This document shows, piece by piece, positions 11,501 through 20,600 of a DNA stretch of 64,000 bases. The translations under genes and the position numbers were made by a program. Position 1 is the first letter of the stretch; each line of letters opens with the position of its first letter. Below the pieces are notes generated by a model. The model was given only the letters and a program-made list of their open reading frames with translations, did not search any database and had not been told where the DNA came from. Source of the DNA: Agelas oroides (lineage: Eukaryota; Porifera; Demospongiae; Agelasida; Agelasidae); the NCBI GenBank assembly GCA_949130485.1, contig OX422186.1:1343313-1407312 (forward strand), read 5' to 3'.

Positions 11501-11618
11501 CGATCATGGAATAGTTTTTGATTGCGGTACATACCTCCAAAGGTGTTTCCTGGACCTTTCCGCGAATGCGTTCGGCAGCATCCTTCACATCTTGGAGCTG
11601 AAATTTAGATGCTGCCAT
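5583..11618 (-). CDS. PLP-dependent serine/threonine dehydratase-like enzyme (serine racemase family), nine exons
   Basis: Exons on the minus strand in order: 11618-11535, 11453-11386, 8088-8043, 7713-7588, 7390-7275, 7133-6959, 6196-6086, 5945-5746, 5649-5583. They sum to 993 nt (330 aa plus TAA) and every junction is in phase. The product is a cytosolic fold-type II PLP enzyme that deaminates or racemises L-serine/L-threonine. Visible motifs: GSFKARG with Schiff-base Lys53 (in the 46-nt exon 3), SAGNH at 77-81, the PLP-phosphate loop GGGGL from 183, TLADGLNV, and LTGGN near the C-terminus (family form LSGGN). There is no ACT domain, and the length fits a catabolic dehydratase or serine racemase. 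Serine racemases have Ser in place of Ala78 (SSGNH), and the Lys-to-SAGNH spacing of 25 residues matches bacterial threonine dehydratases, so dehydratase is preferred. Intron 4 uses a GC donor (AAG|GCAAGC); the alternative GT donor 6 nt upstream would delete two residues. Start chosen at the first ATG (MAASKFQ); the upstream in-frame stretch begins only with TTG. Confidence 0.93.
6365..6500 (-). mobile_element. Possible tRNA-derived SINE in intron 6 of the PLP-enzyme gene
   Basis: On the minus strand GAGTTGGTAAGAGAAT (A-box-like) is followed about 35 nt later by GGTTCAATCCCGG (B-box) and then an A-rich tail ending AAAAAAATAATAATAA near 6365. The spacing fits a tRNA-derived head, but a complete cloverleaf does not fold, so it is not a tRNA gene. 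Confidence 0.5.
8089..10439. other. Left part of intron 2 of the PLP-enzyme gene
   Basis: Contains a solitary TAGTCTCGTTCCCAGG MITE end at 8306, a CpG-rich patch with ATCACGTGATGCGTGCCG (8375-8395) that recurs inverted at about 11298-11320, the retroelement tail at 9545-9960, and from 10186 a repeat shared with 17361-17460. I see no further exon. Confidence 0.5.
9545..9960 (-). pseudogene. C-terminal zinc-knuckle fragment of a non-LTR retrotransposon
   Basis: The minus-strand frame at 9841-9635 contains CKLCLTAPEDSAHFILRCP then RRHELL, the Cys-Cys-His-Cys tail typical of several non-LTR RT proteins. Upstream (to about 9960) AHASRFRRRMNGTAPGD can be read. Nothing of the RT core remains. It lies in intron 2 of the PLP-enzyme gene, on the same strand. 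Confidence 0.65.
10440..11271. mobile_element. 832-bp inverted-repeat element in intron 2 of the PLP-enzyme gene
   Basis: Terminal GCTATAGACCTTATCC at 10440 and its exact complement at 11256-11271. A second inverted pair, CTTCCGGATGGCAAA near 10840 and TTGCCATCCGGAAG near 11210, lies inside. No coding capacity recognised. Confidence 0.55.
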
Positions 11619-11733
11619 TGCTTCTAAATATTTCTTCAGTGACGGTAGCAATCAGTGGAGCTAAATCCAAAAGAGGGCATTGTTGACCAGAGGAGGTTGG
11701 AAGCTAGTAATTAGTGATACGCGCGAGATAGTG

Positions 11734-12220
11734 CTACGCGAATGACGTAATCATACTGACTGCCGTAGAGGCCCATATAGCCTCGTCCCCGGCGCGCGCG
11801 AAAAACGGAGAAGCGCCTGGTACACACTGTTTGCGCATGCGTTTAATCTCCCCAAGATGTGGGGACTCCGGACTATTTTCTGATTCTTCCGTGTCATGTG
11901 AGGTCAGAGTTCGGACTCGATATAGTAAACTTGTCAGGATAATATAATGGCGTGTAATGAAAGTTGGGATTTTCAGCAAGCGATATCTCAAGCCCTTCAG
12001 CGACTTGCGACCCCAAATATGGTTCTCTAAACTTTCAACTCTCCGCTTGCACGTCCCACACATGAGATTCGGTAAGCCGTCGTCATCGTTCAACGTTATA
12101 TCCAACAGAGCGCTTATCCTTGATGCTAGTCTTTCCTGACGAGTTTTTTTTACTAAACAATGCTACTCTATGGTGGCTATAAGCCACAGAGGATCCGCAA
12201 AGGCGGCACACCGATGCCAT
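11734..12220 (-). pseudogene. ZAD-like C4 zinc-finger ORF with one frameshift
   Basis: From ATG at 12220: MASVCRLCGSSVAYSHHRVA, then, after a one-base slip in the A8 tract (12144-12151), LASRISALLDITLNDDDG and LPNLMCGTCKRRVESLEN. The two CxxC pairs separated by about 50 residues, with LASRI..LL and LP..MC, resemble the zinc-finger-associated (ZAD) domain. The rest of the frame runs into repeat sequence. The frameshift sits in a homopolymer, so a sequencing or assembly slip is an alternative to true decay. Confidence 0.55.
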
Positions 12221-12384
12221 TTTCGCTAACTGGGCCACGTCGGGATGTTTACTACTTAAATTCGTCAGAGCACACACCCCTAAACAGTGTAAACGTCATA
12301 AACGTGAGCAACGCCATTTTTAATTAACCGGAAGCGCATCAGTGTGCACCAGGCGCTCTTCCTCTGCGCCGGGTACCAGGCTAA

Positions 12385-12664
12385 GGCCCATAGTGAAAGG
12401 TCAACTCGATTTACACAAACAGCTTTCGTTTGTTTGAGACGAAACTCACTCAGTGGATACTGCTAGGTGAGCTCTATGGTATTTTATGATAAGCAGAATT
12501 TTCCGTAGGGATTCCCAAGGACACACTCAAATGCTTCGCTTCGCGCGTAAGGAAGAGCTATAGCGGTTGATCTAGAGCGCACCTGGCAGTATCCACTGAG
12601 TGAGTTTCGTCCCAAACAAACGAAAGCTGCTTGTGTAAATCGAGTTGACCTTTCACTATGGGCC
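12385..12664. repeat. 280-bp inverted repeat (MITE-like)
   Basis: Begins GGCCCATAGTGAAAGGTCAA and ends with its complement; arms of about 80 bp (to ATCCACTGAGTGAGTTTCGT). Adjacent to the right arm of the larger element at 11693-12747. No target duplication seen. Confidence 0.8.
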
Positions 12665-12747
12665 TCTATGGCAGTCAGTATGATTACGTCATTCACGTAG
12701 CACTAATTGCTACCTCGCGCGTATCACTAATTACTAGCTTCCAACCT

Positions 12748-13774
12748 TCTCTGATTTATACTTTGTACATTATTGTACATTATTAATTCACATTATTATT
12801 ATTATTTTGCACGTTTACTTTTTGTCATTCCGCACCGAAGATAATATTAACGGTATAAATTTTCGGACCTACAAAAGTTCCTACAGTAGTACTAATGTGA
12901 TTGCAAAAGTAAATGAAGTTGTTATTAACTGCATGTACCAACAACAGGTGTATAATGCAATTGTTTTGGTGGCATGGTAGTGGTTATGGCGGTCTGTACT
13001 GCATGCAACGCGAAGCATCTACTACAAGTTACGGAGAAACTGCATGTGTACAAGAAATCACGCAAAAGAAACTATACATCACCACAATCGATACTTTTTT
13101 CTTTTTGCAAAGTTACGCAATTATATAATAAATCTGCACGCTTGAACACCAAGTAAATTTGGACGCCTGTACGCGGTGACATTGTGAGAACAATTTAAAC
13201 ACGGTATCTATGCTGTATGTGATGCAAATGTTTGAGTACTAGCTCAGAGTGTAACAGGTATGACCTACTATAAGGTTCTTCAACAAAATAATTTTTTGGT
13301 AACATATTACGCAACTTATACAAAATACACATTATATATATCACAAGAACATCATTTGTTCGCACATATGTATAATAATAATAATTTACGTTAATGTGCG
13401 ACATTTTATCGAGTCACTACATGCTCAAATTATTTAAAATATATCCTGTGATACATGCATATCTTGTTTTAGATGACACATACGCGCGTCAAAGTCAGTT
13501 GGCTGTTGCATTAACAAATGAAACTTATTTACTCACATGCACGCATTATTTCACACTTACACGTTGTGGCTCTTTTGTTGCCTTCACAATTCGCTTCTGC
13601 ACTCTAGGTATCTGCGCAAAAACGAGGGGGACTTGACTTTTATAGCGACGCATTGCAGAAGAGGATCCGTTACTTACAGGCTTAGTCGTGAGAAAAAGTT
13701 ACTCTAATTTACACGTTAACCCTATCTTTGCATAGCTTGTGCAGCTATCTACTGACCTGTAAAGCTGTTGTGCA
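12748..13774. other. Intergenic stretch, no gene recognised
   Basis: AT-rich with short frames only; no repeat family recognised. Confidence 0.4.
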
Positions 13775-14221
13775 ATAGTCTCGCAAATAAGTGCCCATGG
13801 GCGTATCGCCTTACAAGTCTGCCAAGGATGGGGGTGGGCGCTCTTTCCAGTGTTTCCGCATTTAACCACGTAAGGGCATCCATGTCATGTTTACAGTTAC
13901 TCGATGCCCTGGAAACAAATAATTGGACAAACAATAGCATACAACGGAGGCATCAGCCTTCGAAGTCAAGTCCTGACGGCACACAACACTAGAACACTAG
14001 CTCTGAATGGCAAGATGCTACCGTGAGCATGGTGCATGTACTTCGCTAGCGGAGCGCGACAGCATTAGCATCTTCTGGGTGCACTCAGCCCTACCTCAAG
14101 AATTGATTACAAGGTTTACCTTCGCGTCCTTCGGAGGGGACGTTAAGCCGTCGGTCCCGGGGAACCCCCATAAAATTAACTGGGTCATCCCAGGTAAACC
14201 ATAATTAGCAACATCAATCCC

Positions 14222-14267
14222 TTTATTATTATTATTATTATTATTATTATATTATTATTATTATTGC
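14222..14267. repeat. (TTA)n microsatellite
   Basis: About 46 bp of nearly pure TTA/ATT. Its position at the 3' side of the minus-strand retroelement suggests that it is the element's simple-repeat tail. Confidence 0.9.
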
Positions 14268-14511
14268 TTTACAGCACAGTGAAGATTTGGACTGGATGAA
14301 TGAAGAACAGAAGTTGGTGAAGATGAAAGTTAGAGATTGTACCGTGCTGAAGGACTACTATGGATAAAGAATAGCAGCCTGGACAAAAAACACAAACAAG
14401 CTAGTGATGACAAACAATAATTATAGTTTACAAATTATTTATAAATTAAAATCAAAGTTGAAGTTAGTCACGTTGTTTTTCTGTGGTGGCTGAAGAACTT
14501 GCACATGCTTG

Positions 14512-16086
14512 TTACTCAATTTGAAAGTTCGACTTTGGAACAAGAGAACATTTGCTGCATGGGCAGCAGAAATGGTATGTGCATGTAATTTCGCTGTCGA
14601 AATTATGAACAAAGGAGAGCCAGAAGATGTCTTTGAGCTTGCGCTTTATTGTGTCATAGCTGAAATCCAAGTCTATAGATGGGAGGGAGTTCCACAGGAG
14701 AGGAAGCCTACTGAAATAGAAGTTTTTGTGTCTGGTAGTTTTTACAATAGGCTGAATGAGTTTCCTGTGGCTGCCTGATCTTGTAGGGTTAGTACTAAAA
14801 GAAATATATTGTAGGATGTCAAAAGAACTGCATTGGAGTCTCGACTGCTTTAAGCTTCTGACAAAAAAAAATATGTCTTGTAATTCAAAGGTCATCATAA
14901 GAGGGAGCAGATGTAGTTTCATGAGGCGACTCTTGTAATCAAGCGAATTGTCGTTAAGGATGAATTTAGTAGCCCTGCGTTGGATTTGTTCTAAGCTTTT
15001 GATATCTTTGATTAAGGCTGGTTTCCAGATCTGGGAGCCATAGAGTAGCTGTGAACGAACCAGTGAGATGTATAAACGTTTCCTAGTTACAATATTATTG
15101 GTTGCTGAAAAGGATCTGCGAAGCAGACCGAGAATTCGATAGGCATTGCAAGTGATTTGAGTTATGTGCTTCGACCAAGAGAGATCATGAGACATAGTGA
15201 TGCCTAAATCCTTATGATAAGAACATGCTACAACTTCGCAGTTGTTGATGTAGTAGGGGAGGAGACTGCTGGCATTCCTTGAGGAGCCTGACGTGAAAGA
15301 TATTAGTGAGCACTTCGACTCATTGAAGAGAAGACTCCAATCTGAACTCCAAGTGGATAGTTGATCTAGATCAGATTGTAGGAGTTGGCAGTCCAAAATA
15401 GAAGAAATGGGAGACAAACATTTGGTGTCATCAGCAAACAGTAATATCAGTGAGTGACAAACATATTGAGGTAGATCATTGATAAATATTAAAAATAATA
15501 GAGGTCCAAGTATGCTGCCCTGGGGAACCCTGGAGAGGACTGGCAGTATTGCAGAGTTGCAGCCATTTATTGAAACGTGTTGGACTCTATTTGTCAGGTA
15601 TTCATGGATCCACAGCCAAACACTTCCAGTAATACCGATATTCCAGATTTTTGAGAGTAGTTCATGGTGGGGCACTGTATCGAAGGCCTTTTTGAAATCT
15701 AAGTAAATGATGTTACAACCATCGTTGCTGTTGAGAATGTGATAAACTCTGTCCAAAAATACTAGAAGTTGCTGAGTGGTGGACCGATGTTTGAGAAAAC
15801 CAAACTGGAACTGAGAAATTATGTCGTTAGAGATAATAAATTTGCATAAATAGTTATATATTAAGCGTTCAAGGACTTTTGAGGCTATGCATAGAAGTGA
15901 CACTGGTCGGTAGTTGTTGACTGAGGTTCTTTCTCCGGATTTGAAAATAGGAGTTATAGAATGATGTTTCCATTCCGAAGGAATAGCATGGTTAAGGATG
16001 CTTAGAGAGAACAAGTGGTGAAGGGGGATATAGAGAGCTGGAGCACAATGCTTGAGAAGTTTAGAACCAATGCAGTCGACGCCCAT
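14512..16086 (-). CDS. Non-LTR retrotransposon reverse transcriptase (CR1/L2/Jockey-like), 5'-truncated but uninterrupted
   Basis: 524 codons without a stop. RT motifs in order: ITPIFKSGERTSVNNYRPVS near 44, YLDFKKAFDTVPH (motif A), VPQGSILGPLLFLIFINDLP (motif B), LLFADDTK (motif C catalytic FADD), then the thumb and C-terminal region with RLPLLWNSLPS near 455. The frame runs on upstream for about 15 sense codons (VFSALSSLDPAKS before the first Met) to a stop near 16135, so the Met at 16086 is internal to the original protein. The endonuclease part is missing. The intact frame suggests a recent insertion or a family that is still active. Confidence 0.92.
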   Translation of the reverse strand: MGVDCIGSKLLKHCAPALYIPLHHLFSLSILNHAIPSEWKHHSITPIFKSGERTSVNNYRPVSLLCIASKVLERLIYNYLCKFIISNDIISQFQFGFLKHRSTTQQLLVFLDRVYHILNSNDGCNIIYLDFKKAFDTVPHHELLSKIWNIGITGSVWLWIHEYLTNRVQHVSINGCNSAILPVLSRVPQGSILGPLLFLIFINDLPQYVCHSLILLFADDTKCLSPISSILDCQLLQSDLDQLSTWSSDWSLLFNESKCSLISFTSGSSRNASSLLPYYINNCEVVACSYHKDLGITMSHDLSWSKHITQITCNAYRILGLLRRSFSATNNIVTRKRLYISLVRSQLLYGSQIWKPALIKDIKSLEQIQRRATKFILNDNSLDYKSRLMKLHLLPLMMTFELQDIFFFVRSLKQSRLQCSSFDILQYISFSTNPTRSGSHRKLIQPIVKTTRHKNFYFSRLPLLWNSLPSIDLDFSYDTIKRKLKDIFWLSFVHNFDSEITCTYHFCCPCSKCSLVPKSNFQIE

Positions 16087-16705
16087 TGATTTGGCTGGAT
16101 CTAATGAAGATAGAGCCGAAAAGACTTCAAGACTTTACCCAAAACAACCTTGTAAACACCTTCGGTGAAAGTATATGTTTCCTAATCCGGGTATGCATAG
16201 CGCTTGAGGCTTTGCTTCTCAAAACTCCACGAGTTTGCTGTATTGGTCACGCAAAGCTCGCTCCAAGGTGGGGGCTTATTTGAATAAACTTTGAGCCTAT
16301 GCAAGAAATTGGGCCAAAAGTAGGGGTAGACGCTTTTTCGAGAATGGGCGCTCTTTCGAGGATGGGCGCTCTTTCGCGAGACTCATTTTGTTTAATATAC
16401 GCGCGCGCACGTGGTACTTCCGGTGCATCCACATCCTGCTGTACATGGCGATTGCAGTCGCTCGTATTTCGAAGCAGTTTCACGGAGGCTACTTTTAAAA
16501 TGCAACGAGCAGACTACATTGCTAGATCTATATGCAGATAAGGCCAGTCAGTTTTTGCATGAAGTACATGCACAGCATTTCCCATCTCACCGTCACACCA
16601 GCACACCTGATAAGTCAAAACGCGTCCTGCAATGACAGTGACTCCAGATCTTGAGCGCAATTTCTGGCTACACATCGTTTGCAAAGTTGGTATCAGAGGG
16701 GAGTT

Positions 16706-17162
16706 GAGGGCCGTAGCCGCCTGTCAGGTTAGTCCGGTTTCAACCGGACCACTTTTCACCCAACCCGTGGCTTGCTTGACGTCGTCAATTAGCGTCATTG
16801 TGCTCGCTGGACGCCCACGCAGGGCCCTCAAGCAGGTGACATGTTAAAACTTGCGAGATGGCTGTGAACAGTGCGAACAAACTCTTCCAAGTCTTCCTTC
16901 CAACAACTTTCTGTTCTTCCAAGCGAACGATTATAGTCTCGCAAGCCTCATCTGTGGCTTGCGAGATTAGCGAACGATCGGAAAGCCGAAACCAGTGCTG
17001 TACGACTCCGAGAAGTATCACATTGGCCCAAAAATGGTCTCAGAAGCAATTTCATAGCCTCTAAATATTCTGGGAGAGTATATGCTTTCAGACCCCTAGC
17101 TGTATCGCGCTTACGCACGCACTACGAACCTGACCATTCCAACCCTGATGGCTACTGCTCTG
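16706..17162. mobile_element. 457-bp non-autonomous element with GGGCCGTAGCC ends
   Basis: Left end GAGGGCCGTAGCCGCC, right end the complement of CAGAGCAGTAGCCATCAGG. Its body (TTGGCCCAAAAATGGTCTCA, TTACGCACGCAC, GCGAACGATCGGAAAGCC) is the inverse of 48790-49270, so both belong to one family. It ends about 480 bp before the synthetase start codon. Confidence 0.65.
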
Positions 17163-17554
17163 GACTTATTTTAGCGTTTGTTGACCGTTGAGCACCTCCA
17201 GCCGCAGTTTAACCCTATGCAATGCCTTACGTGGTCATGAACAGGATAATGAACGGACATCCGTACACTACGCCGACATTTTGAGTGAATGGAGCGTGAG
17301 TGCAGCGGGGCAGTTTGCGCTGATTTATTACTTCCACTGAAATGCACAAGATCACAATAGGACCTAACGCTCACCGAAGCAACTTATCTGTATGCTGTGA
17401 GCTCGCCAACTGCCCCGCCGTAAAATGGAGGCGTAGTACCCGGATTCCCGCTGTGTATAAGTTAGGTGATTCCCGCTGTGTATAAGTTTTACGTGTTGAT
17501 ACACGCGTATTGCTAGGCCTATATGAATGGGAGGAACCCATAGGCCATTGCGGT
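17163..17554. other. Upstream region of the synthetase gene with a dispersed repeat
   Basis: Most of this stretch (about 17361-17460) resembles 10186-10320: both contain CCTAACG..CACCGAA, then ATGG.GGCGTAGTACCCGGAT. A second short direct repeat, GATTCCCGCTGTGTATAAGT, occurs twice at about 17441-17488. No convincing gene; it could contain distal promoter elements. Confidence 0.4.
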
Positions 17555-17645
17555 ATGAATTGCGCATGCGTACTTATCACCAATTTATAAAAACGCTACG
17601 CATGCTCGGAAAGTACTTCCACTTCTGAGTCAAAATCGGATCAGT
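17555..17645 (+). promoter_or_regulatory. Probable core promoter of the seryl-tRNA synthetase gene
   Basis: Two signals lie just upstream of the ATG at 17646. An NRF1-like palindrome TGCGCATGCGT is at 17561-17571, a site typical of animal housekeeping promoters, and a TATA-like TTTATAAAAA is at 17584-17593. A start about 30 bp after the TATA would give a 5' UTR of only about 30 nt. Motif match only; the TSS is inferred. Confidence 0.45.
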
Positions 17646-20600
17646 ATGGTGCTGGACTTGTTGCTGTTTCGTGCCGACCAAGGCGGCGACCCGGACAAGA
17701 TCCGCGAGCTGATGAGAAAGCGGTTCAAAGATGTGACGCACGTGGACAAGGTCGTGGAAGCCGATACCAAATGGAGAAAACGTTAGCCATGAAGTATAAT
17801 ATTATTTGCTAATAATATCCGGCGTGGCAGTCTGGTTTCACATCTATTTCTAGAATGTGTAGTTGTGCTTTCCTAAACACCTAGGCCTGCTTAAACAGCC
17901 AAAACACTGGTACCATAAAACGTTAGATTGCTAGATGCAAAAAAGGTTGAACAATCCAGCTATGTGTCATGAAAGCTGTAATATTTTGATGGCATGTAGT
18001 AGGCATCCTCTGTAGCATGTACAGCGCTACAAACACGGAGTTTATTGTTACAGTGATTCGTGTGTATACGTATTCAACCAACTAAGTTATTGGCTGTGTT
18101 TACAAAGAGATCCAACTCTTGTGGGGGTGGCCTTGATTGCAATCAGATTCATTTGGTATTAACATATTCACAGTCAGTTTGTTGCCGCTCTAGCTTGAGA
18201 CCATTACACTTCCTACCAGATTCCCAAACTCTTGGAAATGGTATCTACAACAAGAATCAAACTAGCTAGGAGAAATGAGTCTATAGTCTTTGGCCTTTCC
18301 AGTGACACAATATTATACGGTTAGCATGCTAAATTATCTGTCTCATTGCAACAAAATAATAAGATGTTGACATTAATTTTATTCTATTTGTATGGTGCAG
18401 TGTGGCTCATTTTTGATAAAAACTGCAGTCTACTAAATATCTTTAACTCCATCATTTTTTGTTTTTGTTTTTCTTTTAGAAAATAATGCAGTCAGTCGTA
18501 ATTTACACCATATGTTCTTGTTTGTTTCACAGTACACATGTATTGTGTCACATGTCTGGGCATCTGAATGCCAGCTTTAACCTTGTTATACAACAAAATT
18601 TAAATTTACTGCTCACTCAGGAGGGATGGCAAGTGGCCAGTGAATTCATGGATCACCATCAACTCTCATTTTGTGTTTCCATACTTGACTACCAAAGTGA
18701 GAGCTTACTGTCTACGTTAGCAAAAACTTATGAGTTTTTGGTGAACACCTCCTGAGAAAATAAAATCACGGTTGTGGAACTATTTCGAGTCGTTACATTC
18801 TATAATTAATTACACAGTAAAAGCTTAAAATCACAAATGTTCTGTATTCTACCTTACAATGCCATACTTAGTGAAAACAGAAAAAGTTAAGGTTGAGAGG
18901 TTGTGTAAATTGCACTTCTTTGACTGACGTAATCCAACGTTAGACTCTGCTAAATAAGTAGAAAGTAACACACAAAGTGCACAGTTAACACTATGATAAA
19001 AAAATATTTCTGGAAGTTAGACAATGTGACCAAAGTTCCACCCCTTGTCACCCTAAATACAAAATTAATAATGTTGCATTTTTTAGTATATGAATGTTGG
19101 AGAGCAGAAGGACCACCAAGGGAGATCAAAATACTGTGATGTTACACAGACTATGATATAGTTCTGCAAGGGGTGGAGCATAGACAGGATTCATAAGAAA
19201 TGTGCATATTTCAATCTTGAAGTAACTTTAATAAAGTTACAAGTCCTATATGTTGAAGAAACTCCCTGTGCGGTGCATGAATGCATGCTTACAGTTAATT
19301 TATTAACCATCTAGCACATGATTGACTTTAGCATGTCGCCAGAACTCTGCCCTTTGTTTGGAACAAACACAATGAAAGCAGCGACATGAATCTTGCACTG
19401 TACCACCCGCCAAGTATCCTGTGAAACTACATATTACGAAACGCAGCTGGGTTCCAGCAATAGGGGGGTGGAGCTCAGACAGCATTCATATACTATGATA
19501 TGGACTGGAACTTATTACCCTCTGGAATGTATAGCTAATTCACGCCTTCTAGGAATTTCAACTAACCCCTATAAGATATTAGAGTAATCCAAACCTAGAT
19601 GTGTACCTCACTGTATACTTTTGTAAATAGAATTAGACCAAGCAAGTCTCTCAATTTTACCTATTTGCAATAGATTTGATAATTTATGATGTGTACAAAT
19701 GCATGGACTACAACTTGTGTATACTGTGCTTGCTCAAAGATATAACTAGTTAATTTCAATATTTACTGCTATTTGTTGCTAAGCAATATTGGTGTACGTG
19801 GGCAGGAATGAGAACTTACTGGCCTAATGCAGTAGAGAGACTTGTACATATGTATACATTATATGTTTTGAGTACAAAGGTTAAATGTTTGTGTTGTCTG
19901 CTCAATAGGCAAGAACAGTTAAGTAATATTCATGTAGTATTTAAACTGTGAGCAGTACGTGTATTCATTTAGGTTTTATTCAAGCTTTAATTCCACAAGT
20001 AAATAAAGTAGTGATGCTTATGTAATTATGTACAACATTACATAACAACAGATAGGAGGGGGTTAGTGTTCTGCAATACCCAAATCAGCATTATATCTAC
20101 AACGAGGGGACCCCTAAGCAGTCTAGCAAGAGCGTATCAATACACCATCAGTATAGGATACTTCATAAAATGCGTCTATATAGTTGTATCAGTAGCTTAC
20201 TAAGCTAAACGTTAACCATCATCAACCACATCCTATGCTGGTATTCGAAATAGTGTAATAGGCCATATTATCAGAAGTTTTGTGCTGCACTTTTTCTAAA
20301 TACTTACCCCATAAATACTTGTTCTACCTGTTAGCCCTATTTATGGTACATGATACATGCTTAGATTAACCATTTAGCATGGTCATAATTATTACTATTA
20401 TGTTTTATTTGAACTTTGATTCCACAAGTAAACAGTTACTTTAAGCTAGCAAATCAGGTTACAGCTATACAAGTTGACTGTGTACATTGGTAAATGGATT
20501 AAAGTAAATGTTTTGTGATACTCCCTGTGTGGTACATACCCATGGTCGATAAATACACCATTTAGTATATGATTACTACTAGAGTTATATTTATGCCACC

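Larger units (their letters stand above)
11693..12747. mobile_element. 1.05-kb inverted-repeat element with a broken zinc-finger ORF
   Basis: Arms 11693-11775 and 12661-12747 are inverted copies of about 85 bp (GGTTGGAAGCTAGTAATTAG ... CATACTGACTGCC). The body holds the ORF at 11734-12220 and a second inverted-repeat unit (12385-12664). It lies about 75 bp upstream of the PLP-enzyme start codon, so that gene's promoter is either in the short gap or has been displaced. No target duplication identified. Confidence 0.6.
14037..16157 (-). mobile_element. 5'-truncated CR1/L2-like non-LTR retrotransposon
   Basis: Contains the RT ORF at 14512-16086. Read on the minus strand, the 3' UTR runs to an (ATA)n-type tail at 14267-14222. 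The remaining 14037-14220 carries GGACGTTAAGCCGTCGGTCC, a motif I associate with dispersed invertebrate repeats, and may be a separate older insertion. The 5' end is lost: the endonuclease and ORF1 are absent. Confidence 0.8.
13775..16383. mobile_element. CCGTAGTCTCGC-type MITE split by a retroelement insertion
   Basis: 13775-14036 aligns with the reverse complement of the right half of the MITE at 41534-42033, and about 16158-16383 with that of its left half. The 2.1 kb between the halves contains the CR1/L2-like element. Its ends (AGTCTCGC... and ...GCGAGACT) are degraded. Confidence 0.7.
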
